Shown: positions 8,485 through 17,313 of the stretch, piece by piece
How the letters are laid out: each line of letters opens with the position of its first letter
Numbering within the stretch: position 1 is the first letter of the stretch
Assembly: GCA_947259115.1 (NCBI GenBank)
Contig: CAMYKS010000017.1
Coordinates: forward strand, 1 to 51,740
Source of the DNA: an uncultured Desulfobulbaceae bacterium
GTDB lineage: Bacteria > Desulfobacterota > Desulfobulbia > Desulfobulbales > BM004
Length of the DNA: 51,740 nucleotides
Reading direction: 5' to 3'
Translations under genes and position numbers: made by a program
Notes under the pieces: model-generated
The model's database searches: none
Told to the model about the DNA's origin: nothing
Seen by the model: only the letters and a program-made list of their open reading frames with translations

Positions 8485-11400
8485 ATGATTGCAGACAATA
8501 GGAAAATTCAAAAAGAACAAACGAGAAACAAACCGTTCCACTTTTTTGCATTGCTGTTTTTGATCGTTGCTGGTTCTTTCTTTTTTTTCAGTTCCGGGGC
8601 ACATGCAGCTTTTTCAGATACCCGAACTACCTGGTCTAATTTTACAACAGGCGGAGGATATACAGCCCCCTATACATATCTGGGACAGCCCATAGCAGAC
8701 CACGAAACATCCTCCGATCCGACCCACGGCTCTGCTTCAGTTCCTCCTGCAGCGACTGATCTTGCCTCAGCCTCCCCTGGCGCACCTCCAGGACCGGAAG
8801 ATACCCCATCCTATGGTTATTATGACGGCGGCACACCCTATGATCCCCTTGACCCCTCCAGCATGGAGGACGACTACCTCTTTTTCAGGATGCGGGTCAG
8901 AGGCGACCCAAAATCAGGAACCCAGGCAGCTAAAACAGATTTTAAATCGTATCACTGGAATGTACTTCTTGATATTGATGATGACGGCTACAAGGAATAC
9001 TGGATAGATCTTGAGGGCTCCTATGCAAGCGGCAACAACCAATATGATCGGTTACAGATCCTCTATAACAATGATAATACACAAAATATAAGCGACCCTG
9101 CTGCTGCGCAGGTAGAACAGTTTACAGCCTATAATGTCGCAGATGCCGGTAATCTGTCACATTCACTGGTTACAACTATCCCAGATAGCTCAGGCGATTA
9201 TTGGATCGATATGCAGATCCCCCTGACTGCATTAAATGATGAGAACAGCAACCAGGTGGTCTATCCTAATTCACCTGTTGGGTTCGTGTTTTCAACCGGT
9301 GCTTCCAACCAGGATCCTCTCCAGAAAGACTGGATGATGGATCTCCACTTTCTTTCCTCGTCCGACCCGATCACTTTTGGAGATATAGTTATTTTAAACG
9401 GTGAGCCGAAGCTTGAGTTTGTTGACACTGCCTTGGAAAAAGTCAGCTTTTACACAGTTGGCGACAACATCTATACATATGTGAAATATCCGGCGGGAAA
9501 TACGGGTTCCACTACAAATGAATCAATCACTGTTACGGTGACCAACCCGAGCTCTGGCGACGATGAACAGCTGACCCTTTACGAATCCGGACCAAACAGC
9601 GGACTTTTTACGAATAACGGCGGTGCAACCACCCCGGTATCATCTGATGCCACCAACGGCTGGCTCCCCTATGTGACGACCTCATCCACCACAGACAGTG
9701 CTACCTGGACACTTCAATACGACAACCCCAGCGGAACATGGCTTGTTTACAAGGGTGCAGTCCAGCAGACAACCTATCCTGCAGCTACTACCGGTACCCA
9801 ATATACCTCTGACGGTGGAGAAGTGACCTTCACTCTGTACGATTTAACTCCTGCCCACGGTGACACCATTACATTCACCACCTATCCTGCTGACCCGCTT
9901 CCTTCAGTCGCCGATGACCTCTCCTACAACAATTCCGATAATGACCATGCCAGTCCGGGTGGCGGATTGGAAGTTGTATCGGGCGACACAATCCAGTTCT
10001 CCTATACCACTCCAAGTGTCAAGACCTATACGACTCAGACTAATATTGTCGGGCCAGGCGTACCGTTTATTGAATTTACCAGGGCAACCGGGCTACCGAG
10101 TGAAAATTTCCAACTGACCAATGATTCTGCCACCAGCGACCAACTCTATGTTACTGTTACCCATCCTTTATCCAACGCAAACCCGTTAGTAGCGGAAACG
10201 ATTTCCGTAAGACTTACCGGTAACGATGACGAAACCATCACCTTAACCGAAACCGGCCCGAATACCGGTATTTTCAGGAATACGACCGGATTACTGACAC
10301 AGGTCTCCGATGGTACTGAAACCACCAACGACAGTCTCTGGGAAGATATTGATGAAGGAACGGTTACAGCCACCTACACTTACGGCGGTACCCCATATCC
10401 GACCACCACACAACTCTTTTATGTAAACGGCGCCGGCAGGGTTAACTTCACCAATGCTGCGGGCACTGAAGATGTGGAACTCTATGTTGCCGGCCAGACA
10501 GTCTATATTACGGTTGAAGACAAGAACAATACAGGGAGTTCCTCAGTCACCGTTAATGTTGACAGTCTAACCAGCGGTGACAATGAAACAGTCACACTGT
10601 ATGAAACGAGCGCCGGTTCCGGAGTTTTCACAAACGGTGTTCATAATAACACTCCCACTGACCTTGTTACCACATCAGCGTCTGCTGTTGTCACCTCTGC
10701 TTCTTCAACCTTTGTAACCGATGGTGTGCTGACTGGGGATACTTTTATAATTTTTTCAGGAGCTGATGCCGGCGAATATACCGTTGCCTCTGTAGACAGC
10801 GAAACCCAGATTACCCTGACCACAACACTGAGTACAACGAATACGAGTATTATTTTTACAACAGAACAACTTTTAAAAGCAGCCACATTAAGTGGAGGAA
10901 CTACTGACGATGATGGTACTCTGGAACTCGTCCACGACGAGACTTTACAGGTCAGTTATACCGACTCGGTCGCAGCAAACGGCTCCGACGACGGTGACAG
11001 TAACTCATCCAATGACATCAAGACAGACACTGCCACCTACAAGGCCCCCCCAGTTCTTATAAACGAGGTCTATTTCTATCCCAGCACTGATGCGACAGAC
11101 GCCGAAACAGAATATTTCCAGGTCTATAATGCATCCGGAGCATCCATTGATATTGCCAGCTATACGGTATCGGACGAAGACGGTTTCACCTATACCTTTC
11201 CGGATGATGCCCCTGATGAAACAGGAGGTTTCACCCTCGATCCCGGTGAAAAGGCATATATACTGCTGTATGCCACCGACTTCAGCCATAACAATTATTA
11301 TGATTCCGGTTCTGACACCAATTATCTCTTTGCTGTCAGTGGTGATCTTGGAGGTCCTTCTGACCAGTTCGGCGATCCTGACGATGCCACAGCAAATGAA

Positions 11401-14241
11401 CGGGCCGACCAGTTGATACTCCGGGATGACAGTGGAGTGACCCTTGATTACGTGGGCTGGAGTTATGTGCTCGAACCTTCTCTGGATTTTCTTGGCGATG
11501 ATTCACCTGCTGTTACGCAAAATATCTGGCAGGATGATGCCTTTCTTGATGTGCTGAGTAATCCGAGCGCAATTACAGAAGGCACAGCCATAGGCAGGAT
11601 CTCGGACGGCTATGACACCGATAAAGCATCTGACTGGACTTACCCGGTTGACGGATCTGCTCTTTTTGATCCAGACGGGGTTCTCTTCACCCCTGTTATC
11701 ATCTCCTCTTTCGAAGCCTTTGACGACAACGGCCGCGTGTTGCTTCGCTGGGAAACCGGCTTTGAGAAAGGCACTGTAGGCTTTTACCTCTTCCGCAAGG
11801 AGAAAGGACAGTTGATCTACGAACTGGTCAATGAAAAACTGATACCAGGACTCATCATCTCGCCCCAGGGAGGCCATTACCAATTTTATGATGAAGGAGC
11901 CCGTGTCGGCAAAACCTATGCATATCTGCTTGAAGAGGTTGTAGAGACCGGTGAGCGCATTGAGTACGGTCCTTTTACAGTTAACTCCCACAAAAGGCAC
12001 AATGGTAAGCGTTTGAACGGTTCATTCAGCCGAACACCGCGCACTACTGTTGCTGCATCATTCAATAGAAAGCAACTCAAGCAAAGAACAAAAAAATCTC
12101 ATCGTAAAAGTCTCAGTGAATATTCCGCTGCATCCAACAAAAATAGCCGCCTTAATAATAAGTCCAACCGCAGTAACCGGCCTGATGCTCTCAAAATATC
12201 CATTACGGAGCCGGGATTCTATTATATTGATGCTGCTGAAATTGCAGATTTGTTCAGCCTGGATCTGAGAGATGTAAAAAGACATATCAAAAATACTAAT
12301 TTGGAGTTAAGCATCCAGGGGCAAGTGATTCCATACTTTGCAGACAAAAAAAACCTGGGAATTTATTTTTACGGATTTGCACACAGCGATGTTTATACCA
12401 ACACAAACGTATTCTGGCTTTCCCTCAAGCACGGCCGAAAAATGAAGCTTACTGAAACTCGCCGGGGTAAGGCGTTACTGAGTGATAAAAGTTTTCTTGA
12501 TGTTAAACATTTTGAAGAGGATATCTGGGCCATTACCTCCCAACCATGGGAAATTACCGATGATTACTGGATATGGAACTATGCACTCAGTGGTTATGAG
12601 GGTATGGATAGCATGGAGTTTAATTTTCAGACCCATGGCGTTAATGCTTCTGCCGATACTGCCAGCATCATGGTTCATCTTGTTGGTGGTTCCATGGATG
12701 GAGCCGGAGTTGACCACCGGGCCCAGGTTTCACTCAACGATTCCTGGATAGGTGAATGCTCCTGGAAAGGAATAGATTTATTAGACTGTGAACTGAAGTT
12801 TCCACAAGACCTGCTGCATGATGGAGAAAATCTTCTTGAAATACAGGGATTCCTGGTAGGAGATGCAGGATTCAGTCTCTTTTACGTCGACTCATTTGAT
12901 GTCAGCTACAACCGTTATTACACTGCGGTGGAAAACTCTCTCCATTTCACTGGGGATGCTAATAAAAAGATAGCCATCTCGAACTTTGACACCGATAGAA
13001 TTCATCTGCTGGATGTAACAGACCCCTTTCAGCCGCAACTCATTAAAAAAACAGGCGTGGCAGGTAACCCGGAATTCGGCTTCCACATCAGCTTCAGACC
13101 CATGTCACCTGTTGCAGAATACCTGGCAGTCGCTGCAACGGCAGCGAAGTCTCCAGATGAGATCATGCCTTACACATACTCAGACCTGAAGAAAAGGCTC
13201 AATTGGGTAGATTATCTTATCATAAGTCCGGCTGAACTGATCGATGCAACCCGGGAACTTGCCTACTACAGGGAAAGGCAAGGTCATTCTGTAAAAACAG
13301 TCGCTCTTGAACAGGTCATTAATGAATTCAACGATGGTTTATATTCGCCCCTGGCTATCAAGAAATTTCTTGCCCATACAGTCTCAAATTGGCGCAAGGC
13401 TCCTGAATACGTTGTTCTGGTCGGGGATGCAACCTACGATTACAAAGACGTGCAGGGTTTTGGCGGCAATCTTCTGCCCACCATCTTCGTACCGACAGCC
13501 CATGGATTCACGGCATCTGATACGTATCTGGCTGACGTTGATGATGACAATGTACCGGACATGGCCATTGGACGCCTCCCTGTACTCACCGCTGATGAAT
13601 TATCTGGTATTATTGAAAAAATCAAAAACTATGAAAACGTGTCCGGAAGCTGGAAGGATACTATTTTACTGCTGGCAGACATACCTGAAGAAGGGGCTGA
13701 TTTTACAAGTGACAGCAACCGGATTTCCCGTGAAATACCCAACGCATATTCTCTGGAAAAAATTTATCTTTCCGATTATCCTTTAGATAGTGCACGTCAG
13801 AAATTATTCGCCGCTTTACATGAAGGGGCAGCCCTGGTCAACTACTTTGGACATGCAGGAACCGACCGCATTACACAGAACGGTCTTCTCAAATCAACTG
13901 ATGTTGAAACACTGGTATCAGACAACGGTTTGCCGATCGTTACGGCCATGACCTGTGCTTTGGGTGAATTTACCTTCCCGGCATTTGATACACTGGGTGA
14001 ACTTCTGGTAGTGCAGCCCGATGGTGGAGCCACTGCCGTCTGGAGCGCAAGCGGCCTTTCAGAAAACAACGAAGCCAGGCTGCTTGACAGTGAATTTTAC
14101 ATGGCCCTTTACCGCGATGGTGAAACAACACTTGGCCGGGCTATCAACAAGGCATTTTATGCATATTCCCTGAAGGGAGAAGAGCCTTACCACATATATA
14201 TGTATAACCTCCTGGGAGACCCGGCCCTTAAAGTGAACTAA
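8485..14241 (+). CDS. Giant secreted multidomain protease, C25 (gingipain) family
   Basis: I prefer the ATG at 8485 over the upstream in-frame one at 8395, because it has AGAGGT five bases before it and puts a normal signal peptide at the N-terminus (FFALLFLIVAGSFFFF, then AHA-AF cleavage around residue 37). The product is ~1918 residues. Three related beta-rich modules carry the motif ETVTLYETG.GSGVFTN (about residues 346, 572 and 688). They are followed by a lamin-tail-like domain (INEVYFYP from ~857), a fibronectin-III-like domain (VLLRWETGFEKGTVGFYLFR, ~1085-1165), a basic linker, a further region, and a C-terminal C25 peptidase domain from ~1574. The expected catalytic pair is present: His1790 in NYFGHAG and Cys1824 in AMTCALG. 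Their 34-residue spacing is close to that of gingipain R. No sortase motif or type IX secretion C-terminal domain was recognised; the chain ends right after the peptidase (GDPALKVN). The PqqD-like gene starts 21 bp downstream, suggesting one transcript. Confidence 0.9.
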   Translation: MIADNRKIQKEQTRNKPFHFFALLFLIVAGSFFFFSSGAHAAFSDTRTTWSNFTTGGGYTAPYTYLGQPIADHETSSDPTHGSASVPPAATDLASASPGAPPGPEDTPSYGYYDGGTPYDPLDPSSMEDDYLFFRMRVRGDPKSGTQAAKTDFKSYHWNVLLDIDDDGYKEYWIDLEGSYASGNNQYDRLQILYNNDNTQNISDPAAAQVEQFTAYNVADAGNLSHSLVTTIPDSSGDYWIDMQIPLTALNDENSNQVVYPNSPVGFVFSTGASNQDPLQKDWMMDLHFLSSSDPITFGDIVILNGEPKLEFVDTALEKVSFYTVGDNIYTYVKYPAGNTGSTTNESITVTVTNPSSGDDEQLTLYESGPNSGLFTNNGGATTPVSSDATNGWLPYVTTSSTTDSATWTLQYDNPSGTWLVYKGAVQQTTYPAATTGTQYTSDGGEVTFTLYDLTPAHGDTITFTTYPADPLPSVADDLSYNNSDNDHASPGGGLEVVSGDTIQFSYTTPSVKTYTTQTNIVGPGVPFIEFTRATGLPSENFQLTNDSATSDQLYVTVTHPLSNANPLVAETISVRLTGNDDETITLTETGPNTGIFRNTTGLLTQVSDGTETTNDSLWEDIDEGTVTATYTYGGTPYPTTTQLFYVNGAGRVNFTNAAGTEDVELYVAGQTVYITVEDKNNTGSSSVTVNVDSLTSGDNETVTLYETSAGSGVFTNGVHNNTPTDLVTTSASAVVTSASSTFVTDGVLTGDTFIIFSGADAGEYTVASVDSETQITLTTTLSTTNTSIIFTTEQLLKAATLSGGTTDDDGTLELVHDETLQVSYTDSVAANGSDDGDSNSSNDIKTDTATYKAPPVLINEVYFYPSTDATDAETEYFQVYNASGASIDIASYTVSDEDGFTYTFPDDAPDETGGFTLDPGEKAYILLYATDFSHNNYYDSGSDTNYLFAVSGDLGGPSDQFGDPDDATANERADQLILRDDSGVTLDYVGWSYVLEPSLDFLGDDSPAVTQNIWQDDAFLDVLSNPSAITEGTAIGRISDGYDTDKASDWTYPVDGSALFDPDGVLFTPVIISSFEAFDDNGRVLLRWETGFEKGTVGFYLFRKEKGQLIYELVNEKLIPGLIISPQGGHYQFYDEGARVGKTYAYLLEEVVETGERIEYGPFTVNSHKRHNGKRLNGSFSRTPRTTVAASFNRKQLKQRTKKSHRKSLSEYSAASNKNSRLNNKSNRSNRPDALKISITEPGFYYIDAAEIADLFSLDLRDVKRHIKNTNLELSIQGQVIPYFADKKNLGIYFYGFAHSDVYTNTNVFWLSLKHGRKMKLTETRRGKALLSDKSFLDVKHFEEDIWAITSQPWEITDDYWIWNYALSGYEGMDSMEFNFQTHGVNASADTASIMVHLVGGSMDGAGVDHRAQVSLNDSWIGECSWKGIDLLDCELKFPQDLLHDGENLLEIQGFLVGDAGFSLFYVDSFDVSYNRYYTAVENSLHFTGDANKKIAISNFDTDRIHLLDVTDPFQPQLIKKTGVAGNPEFGFHISFRPMSPVAEYLAVAATAAKSPDEIMPYTYSDLKKRLNWVDYLIISPAELIDATRELAYYRERQGHSVKTVALEQVINEFNDGLYSPLAIKKFLAHTVSNWRKAPEYVVLVGDATYDYKDVQGFGGNLLPTIFVPTAHGFTASDTYLADVDDDNVPDMAIGRLPVLTADELSGIIEKIKNYENVSGSWKDTILLLADIPEEGADFTSDSNRISREIPNAYSLEKIYLSDYPLDSARQKLFAALHEGAALVNYFGHAGTDRITQNGLLKSTDVETLVSDNGLPIVTAMTCALGEFTFPAFDTLGELLVVQPDGGATAVWSASGLSENNEARLLDSEFYMALYRDGETTLGRAINKAFYAYSLKGEEPYHIYMYNLLGDPALKVN

Positions 14242-14262
14242 ATAAACGTTCAATATTTTTTT

Positions 14263-14577
14263 ATGCCTATGTCTGCTGAAGATTGGTCACGTATATATCA
14301 GCGTGCAGAAAATATAGTGTCCCGTAAAATTGCCGGGGAGACCATTCTGGTTCCTATCCGTGGCAAATTGGCTGACATGCAGAATATTTTCACCCTCAAC
14401 ACCGTGGGAGCTTACATCTGGGACCAGCTTGACGGCACAAAAAGCCTGGCCCATATTCTGGAATCAGTTCTGGATCATTTTGAAGTTTCCAGGCAGGAAG
14501 CGGAAAAAGACATCCTGGAATTCATCAGCCGGACAAGTGAAACCGGTCTTGCAGCGGAAAACAATGACAATGCATAA
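14263..14577 (+). CDS. PqqD-like peptide chaperone (RiPP recognition element)
   Basis: The 104-residue product matches small PqqD-family proteins, which bind the leader of a ribosomal peptide and present it to a radical SAM enzyme. Visible family features are VSRKIAGETILVPI, a hydrophobic strand-turn NIFTLNTVGAYIWDQLDG (~45-62) and a C-terminal helical part with EVSRQEAEKDILEFI. Two in-frame ATGs (14263 and 14269) are possible starts; neither has a strong ribosome binding site, so coupling to the protease gene 21 bp upstream is possible. The stop overlaps the start of the radical SAM gene (ATGs at 14564 and 14570), the tight arrangement expected for partners. It is not PqqD itself, since no pqqA, B, C or E is nearby. 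Confidence 0.88.
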   Translation: MPMSAEDWSRIYQRAENIVSRKIAGETILVPIRGKLADMQNIFTLNTVGAYIWDQLDGTKSLAHILESVLDHFEVSRQEAEKDILEFISRTSETGLAAENNDNA

Positions 14578-15673
14578 CCGGACCATTCGTCAGGAAAACC
14601 TGCAGAATTTCATCTCCCTGCAGCAGAACTTTGTTTCCAAACGCATACCCGCCACAGGGAGCATAAATCTTACCCAGCGCTGCAACATGGACTGTGTTCA
14701 TTGTTATCTTGGGGCGCCGGCTTCAGAGTTCCGGTCGGCACAGGATGAATTAGACACAGAGCAGTGGCTGTCCATCATTGACCAGATAACCGAGGCAGGT
14801 TGCCTGCACCTTCTCTTTTCCGGTGGCGAAGTACTGCTGCGTCCCGACTTTGAAATTATTTACAAAAAAGCGATATACAATGGCTTGCTTGTAACCGTCT
14901 TTACAAACGGCACCCTGATCAACAACACGGTTCTGTCTCTTTTTGAGGACCTGCCCCCGCAAGTTGTAGAGATAAGTCTTTATGGCGCCCGTGCAAAAAG
15001 CTATGAGACGATAACCAGGGTAAAGGGCTCCTTTGAAAAATGTCTTGCCGGGATTCGCAGCCTTTATGAAAGAAAAATAAAGTTCAAACTGAAAACAATG
15101 ATCCTGGCTCAGAACAGTGGTGAATTGGCAGACATTAAAAACATTGCCAGCGGATTTGGGGTTGACTTCGTGATGGATCCGGCGATTTCCGCCTGCCTTG
15201 ATGGTGACAGGGCTCCATTGGTTCACAGAGTGGATGCCGCTGACGCAGTTAGGGCCGATTTTGCCGATCCGGACAACGTCAAGCGTTGGCAGGATTATTT
15301 TCTCCTTGAAAATACAGAGCCTGTAAGTGATTTTCTCTATAACTGTGGCGCCGGGCTTAGCCATTTTCACATTGACCCGGCAGGAACCCTGCTGCCCTGC
15401 ATGATGCTGACAAAACCTGCATTTGATCTGACAAAGGGTAATTTTATGGAAGGCTGGCGCAACGAAATTCATTCAATTAGAAAAATCAAGGCCGGTTCCA
15501 GCTACCGTTGTAATCAATGTGATAAGAATAAATTTTGCAGTACCTGCCCGGCCTTTTTTGAACTGGAAAACGGTTCAGCGCAAAAGCATTCGCAATACCT
15601 CTGCGACCTGGCGGAAAACCGCCTGAAAACGATCAAAGAAAAATTACACATTGATGAAAATCCCATGATATAA
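14570..15673 (+). CDS. Radical SAM/SPASM peptide-modifying enzyme
   Basis: The start is taken as ATG 14570 (ATG 14564 is equally possible); both overlap the end of the PqqD-like gene. The ~367-residue product has the radical SAM cluster motif CNMDCVHC (Cys38, 42, 45), the glycine-rich SAM-binding segment FSGGEVLLRPDF, and a C-terminal SPASM domain with seven cysteines near 259, 277, 314, 317, 323, 326 and 345 (pattern C..FHIDPAGTLLPC, then CNQCDKNKFCSTC, then a last Cys). SPASM enzymes with PqqD partners typically install thioether, C-C or C-N crosslinks, or epimerise residues, in a RiPP core peptide. The small Cys-containing peptide encoded 79 bp downstream is the obvious substrate. The actual chemistry cannot be read from the sequence. 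Confidence 0.93.
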   Translation: MHNRTIRQENLQNFISLQQNFVSKRIPATGSINLTQRCNMDCVHCYLGAPASEFRSAQDELDTEQWLSIIDQITEAGCLHLLFSGGEVLLRPDFEIIYKKAIYNGLLVTVFTNGTLINNTVLSLFEDLPPQVVEISLYGARAKSYETITRVKGSFEKCLAGIRSLYERKIKFKLKTMILAQNSGELADIKNIASGFGVDFVMDPAISACLDGDRAPLVHRVDAADAVRADFADPDNVKRWQDYFLLENTEPVSDFLYNCGAGLSHFHIDPAGTLLPCMMLTKPAFDLTKGNFMEGWRNEIHSIRKIKAGSSYRCNQCDKNKFCSTCPAFFELENGSAQKHSQYLCDLAENRLKTIKEKLHIDENPMI

Positions 15674-15752
15674 TGATATACTTCATTAAGAATGTATAAA
15701 TCCAAGATTTGCTGTTAAAAATAGCAAGAACGTTTATGGACCACTAACTGCC

Positions 15753-15920
15753 ATGAAGAAAGATGCCAAAAAAGAAAAATACGAGAAGCCTGAACTGAAA
15801 ACCATTCAACTTCATGCAGATGAAGTTCTTGTTGTCGGCTGCAAATCATTTACGTCCAGCGGCCCTGCGTCCAGCACCTGCGGCTTTCCAGGTACACCCT
15901 GCAAGGGTAGCGGGTCATGA
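15753..15920 (+). CDS. Candidate RiPP precursor peptide, 55 residues
   Basis: This ORF is short but strongly supported by position. It lies between the radical SAM and kinase genes on the same strand, and its stop overlaps the next start in an ATGA junction (15917-15920). The N-terminal part is a charged leader (MKKDAKKEK) with YEKPELKTIQL at residues 10-20, a YxKPxL-type motif of the kind seen in leaders bound by PqqD-like proteins. The second half is small and Ser/Gly/Pro/Thr-rich with three cysteines at 30, 43 and 50 (VVGCK, then CGFPGTPC), ending KGSGS. There is no signal peptide. The leader-core border is probably near the VVGC segment at 27-30, by analogy only. The ribosome binding site is weak (GGA about 13 bases before ATG). 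Being a substrate of the adjacent enzymes is inference. Confidence 0.82.
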   Translation: MKKDAKKEKYEKPELKTIQLHADEVLVVGCKSFTSSGPASSTCGFPGTPCKGSGS

Positions 15921-16843
15921 TTGACAGGTACGCCCCCGGCTTACCCAGGACAATACACTTCAGCATAGCAAATCTACATTTCAATATCTCCAGCAGGAGC
16001 CTGCCAATCGTTACCGATTACGATGCATCATATAAAGATTTTCTTGCAAGTCCCAGCGATCCTTCAGCAGATTGCATGGATATCTCTCTTCATGAAAAGG
16101 CAGACATGCCGGGCATCACCCATTGTACAAAAATATTCGAAACCCCTGAGTCATGGCAGATGCTTTCCGATACTACGGATAAGTACATCGTCTTTCAATC
16201 ACCCGATAGCACCGATACAGACCCTGAATGGACTGCCAGGATTGACTCGAACCGGCAGAACATAAATGTCTTTTGTAACAAAAAACAACTTGCAGAGTCC
16301 TCAAATGAGCTTGGAATGGCCAACCCGGTCCGTTATCCCCTGGACCAGATTTTACTGATACATTGTTTAGTGGGAAAAGGAATACTGATCCATGCTGCCG
16401 GAATAGTTGTGCAAGGCAAGGGCTGCCTCTTTGCAGGACCATCCGGTGCAGGGAAAACCACCATATCCGGTCTTTTTCAGAATCAGACCCAATGCACCAT
16501 TTTAAGTGATGACCGTATGGTGATTCGAAAACCCGGGCCTGATTTTTTGATGTATGGCACCCCCTGGCCGGGAGAAGCCGGTATCGCCATTAACGAAAGC
16601 GCTGCCCTGCGTGGTATATTCTTCCTTAAGCACGGCACTGAGAATCGCATTAAAGAATTATCCCTCCATGATTTCCTTGACAACTTTTTCAAGGTCTCTT
16701 CACTGCCTTTATATGATGAGAAAGACCTGCAAAAATCAATGGATTTTTGCGAAGATCTATTGCAAGGCATAAAGGCGTATGAACTCAATTTCAAGCCGGG
16801 ACCTGAAATTATTGACGGGATAAGATCCTGTCTTGCAGGCTGA
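15917..16843 (+). CDS. HPr-kinase-like (HprK-related) protein in the RiPP operon
   Basis: The 308-residue product starts within the stop of the precursor peptide (ATGA), so translation is probably coupled. The N-terminal ~140 residues are not recognisable. The C-terminal part has the HprK-type P-loop kinase signature: HAAGIVVQGKG leading into the Walker A GPSGAGKTT (174-182), then LSDDR (196-200) where HprK has its catalytic/metal-binding acidic residues, and TPWPGE further on. True HPr kinases are bigger players in sugar regulation and sit near ptsH; this gene does not. HprK relatives in RiPP clusters are known to phosphorylate lasso-peptide C-terminal Ser. Here the adjacent peptide ends in Ser, which is suggestive. 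Other members of this family in RiPP loci have no assigned role, so the substrate is open. Confidence 0.85.
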   Translation: MIDRYAPGLPRTIHFSIANLHFNISSRSLPIVTDYDASYKDFLASPSDPSADCMDISLHEKADMPGITHCTKIFETPESWQMLSDTTDKYIVFQSPDSTDTDPEWTARIDSNRQNINVFCNKKQLAESSNELGMANPVRYPLDQILLIHCLVGKGILIHAAGIVVQGKGCLFAGPSGAGKTTISGLFQNQTQCTILSDDRMVIRKPGPDFLMYGTPWPGEAGIAINESAALRGIFFLKHGTENRIKELSLHDFLDNFFKVSSLPLYDEKDLQKSMDFCEDLLQGIKAYELNFKPGPEIIDGIRSCLAG

Positions 16844-16850
16844 AATTATT

Positions 16851-17312
16851 ATGGATGCTCTCTTTGCTGATATTCTAGATCAGGGGTTGGACCTGCGCTT
16901 GAAAGTAACAGGCAGGAGTATGAGGCCATTTGTTAATAGCGGTGAAACCGTGCTCTTGCGTAAAGTCCCAGCCGATTCTCTGCAACGCAGAGATATAATT
17001 TATTTTATGGATATTACAGGTTCGGCAGTCCTGCATCGGATTATTGCCAAAGAAATAAAAGCAGCAGGCAAAACAACCTTTACAACCAAGGGAGACGCTC
17101 TTCTCACGCCAGATGCTCCCATTGCAGGGGACGGGGTTCTGGCTAAAGCCATATATGTTGAAAAGGTTCTACCGCTAATCGGACCGGTACAACTGGCAAT
17201 TGATTCAGGGTTCTGTAAGGGCCTGCATGCAGTATATGGTCTTTATAGGAATATACGGCATAAATTTCTCAACCGTACTGTACTTCGCAAGGTATTCCAG
17301 AGTATGCAGTAA
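16851..17312 (+). CDS. S26B-type signal-peptidase-like protein
   Basis: I take ATG 16851, 7 bp after the kinase stop; a TTG at 16833 would extend the N-terminus by six residues and overlap the kinase gene. The ~153-residue product has the S24/S26 serine motif GRSMRPF (Ser23), then VLHRII (His62) and TTKGDAL (Asp82). His in place of the usual Lys base, with a following GD, is the pattern of the archaeal/ER-type (S26B, SipW-like) signal peptidases. No N-terminal membrane anchor is present; a hydrophobic stretch VLPLIGPVQLAI sits near residues 105-116. It closes the RiPP operon and may remove the leader or act on an exported product. Small S24/S26-like proteins often accompany PqqD/HprK-like genes, but their role is not established. 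Confidence 0.8.
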   Translation: MDALFADILDQGLDLRLKVTGRSMRPFVNSGETVLLRKVPADSLQRRDIIYFMDITGSAVLHRIIAKEIKAAGKTTFTTKGDALLTPDAPIAGDGVLAKAIYVEKVLPLIGPVQLAIDSGFCKGLHAVYGLYRNIRHKFLNRTVLRKVFQSMQ

Positions 17313-17313
17313 A

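Noticed and set aside
14750..15472. 240-codon open frame opposite the radical SAM gene
   Set aside because: Antisense shadow; the plus-strand radical SAM/SPASM motifs are intact and decisive.
15753..15920. Assignment of the peptide to a named RiPP class (SCIFF, geopeptide, lasso)
   Set aside because: It has only three cysteines, unlike SCIFF; no lasso cyclase or protease pair is present; similarity to geopeptide precursors cannot be judged without a search. Left unclassified.
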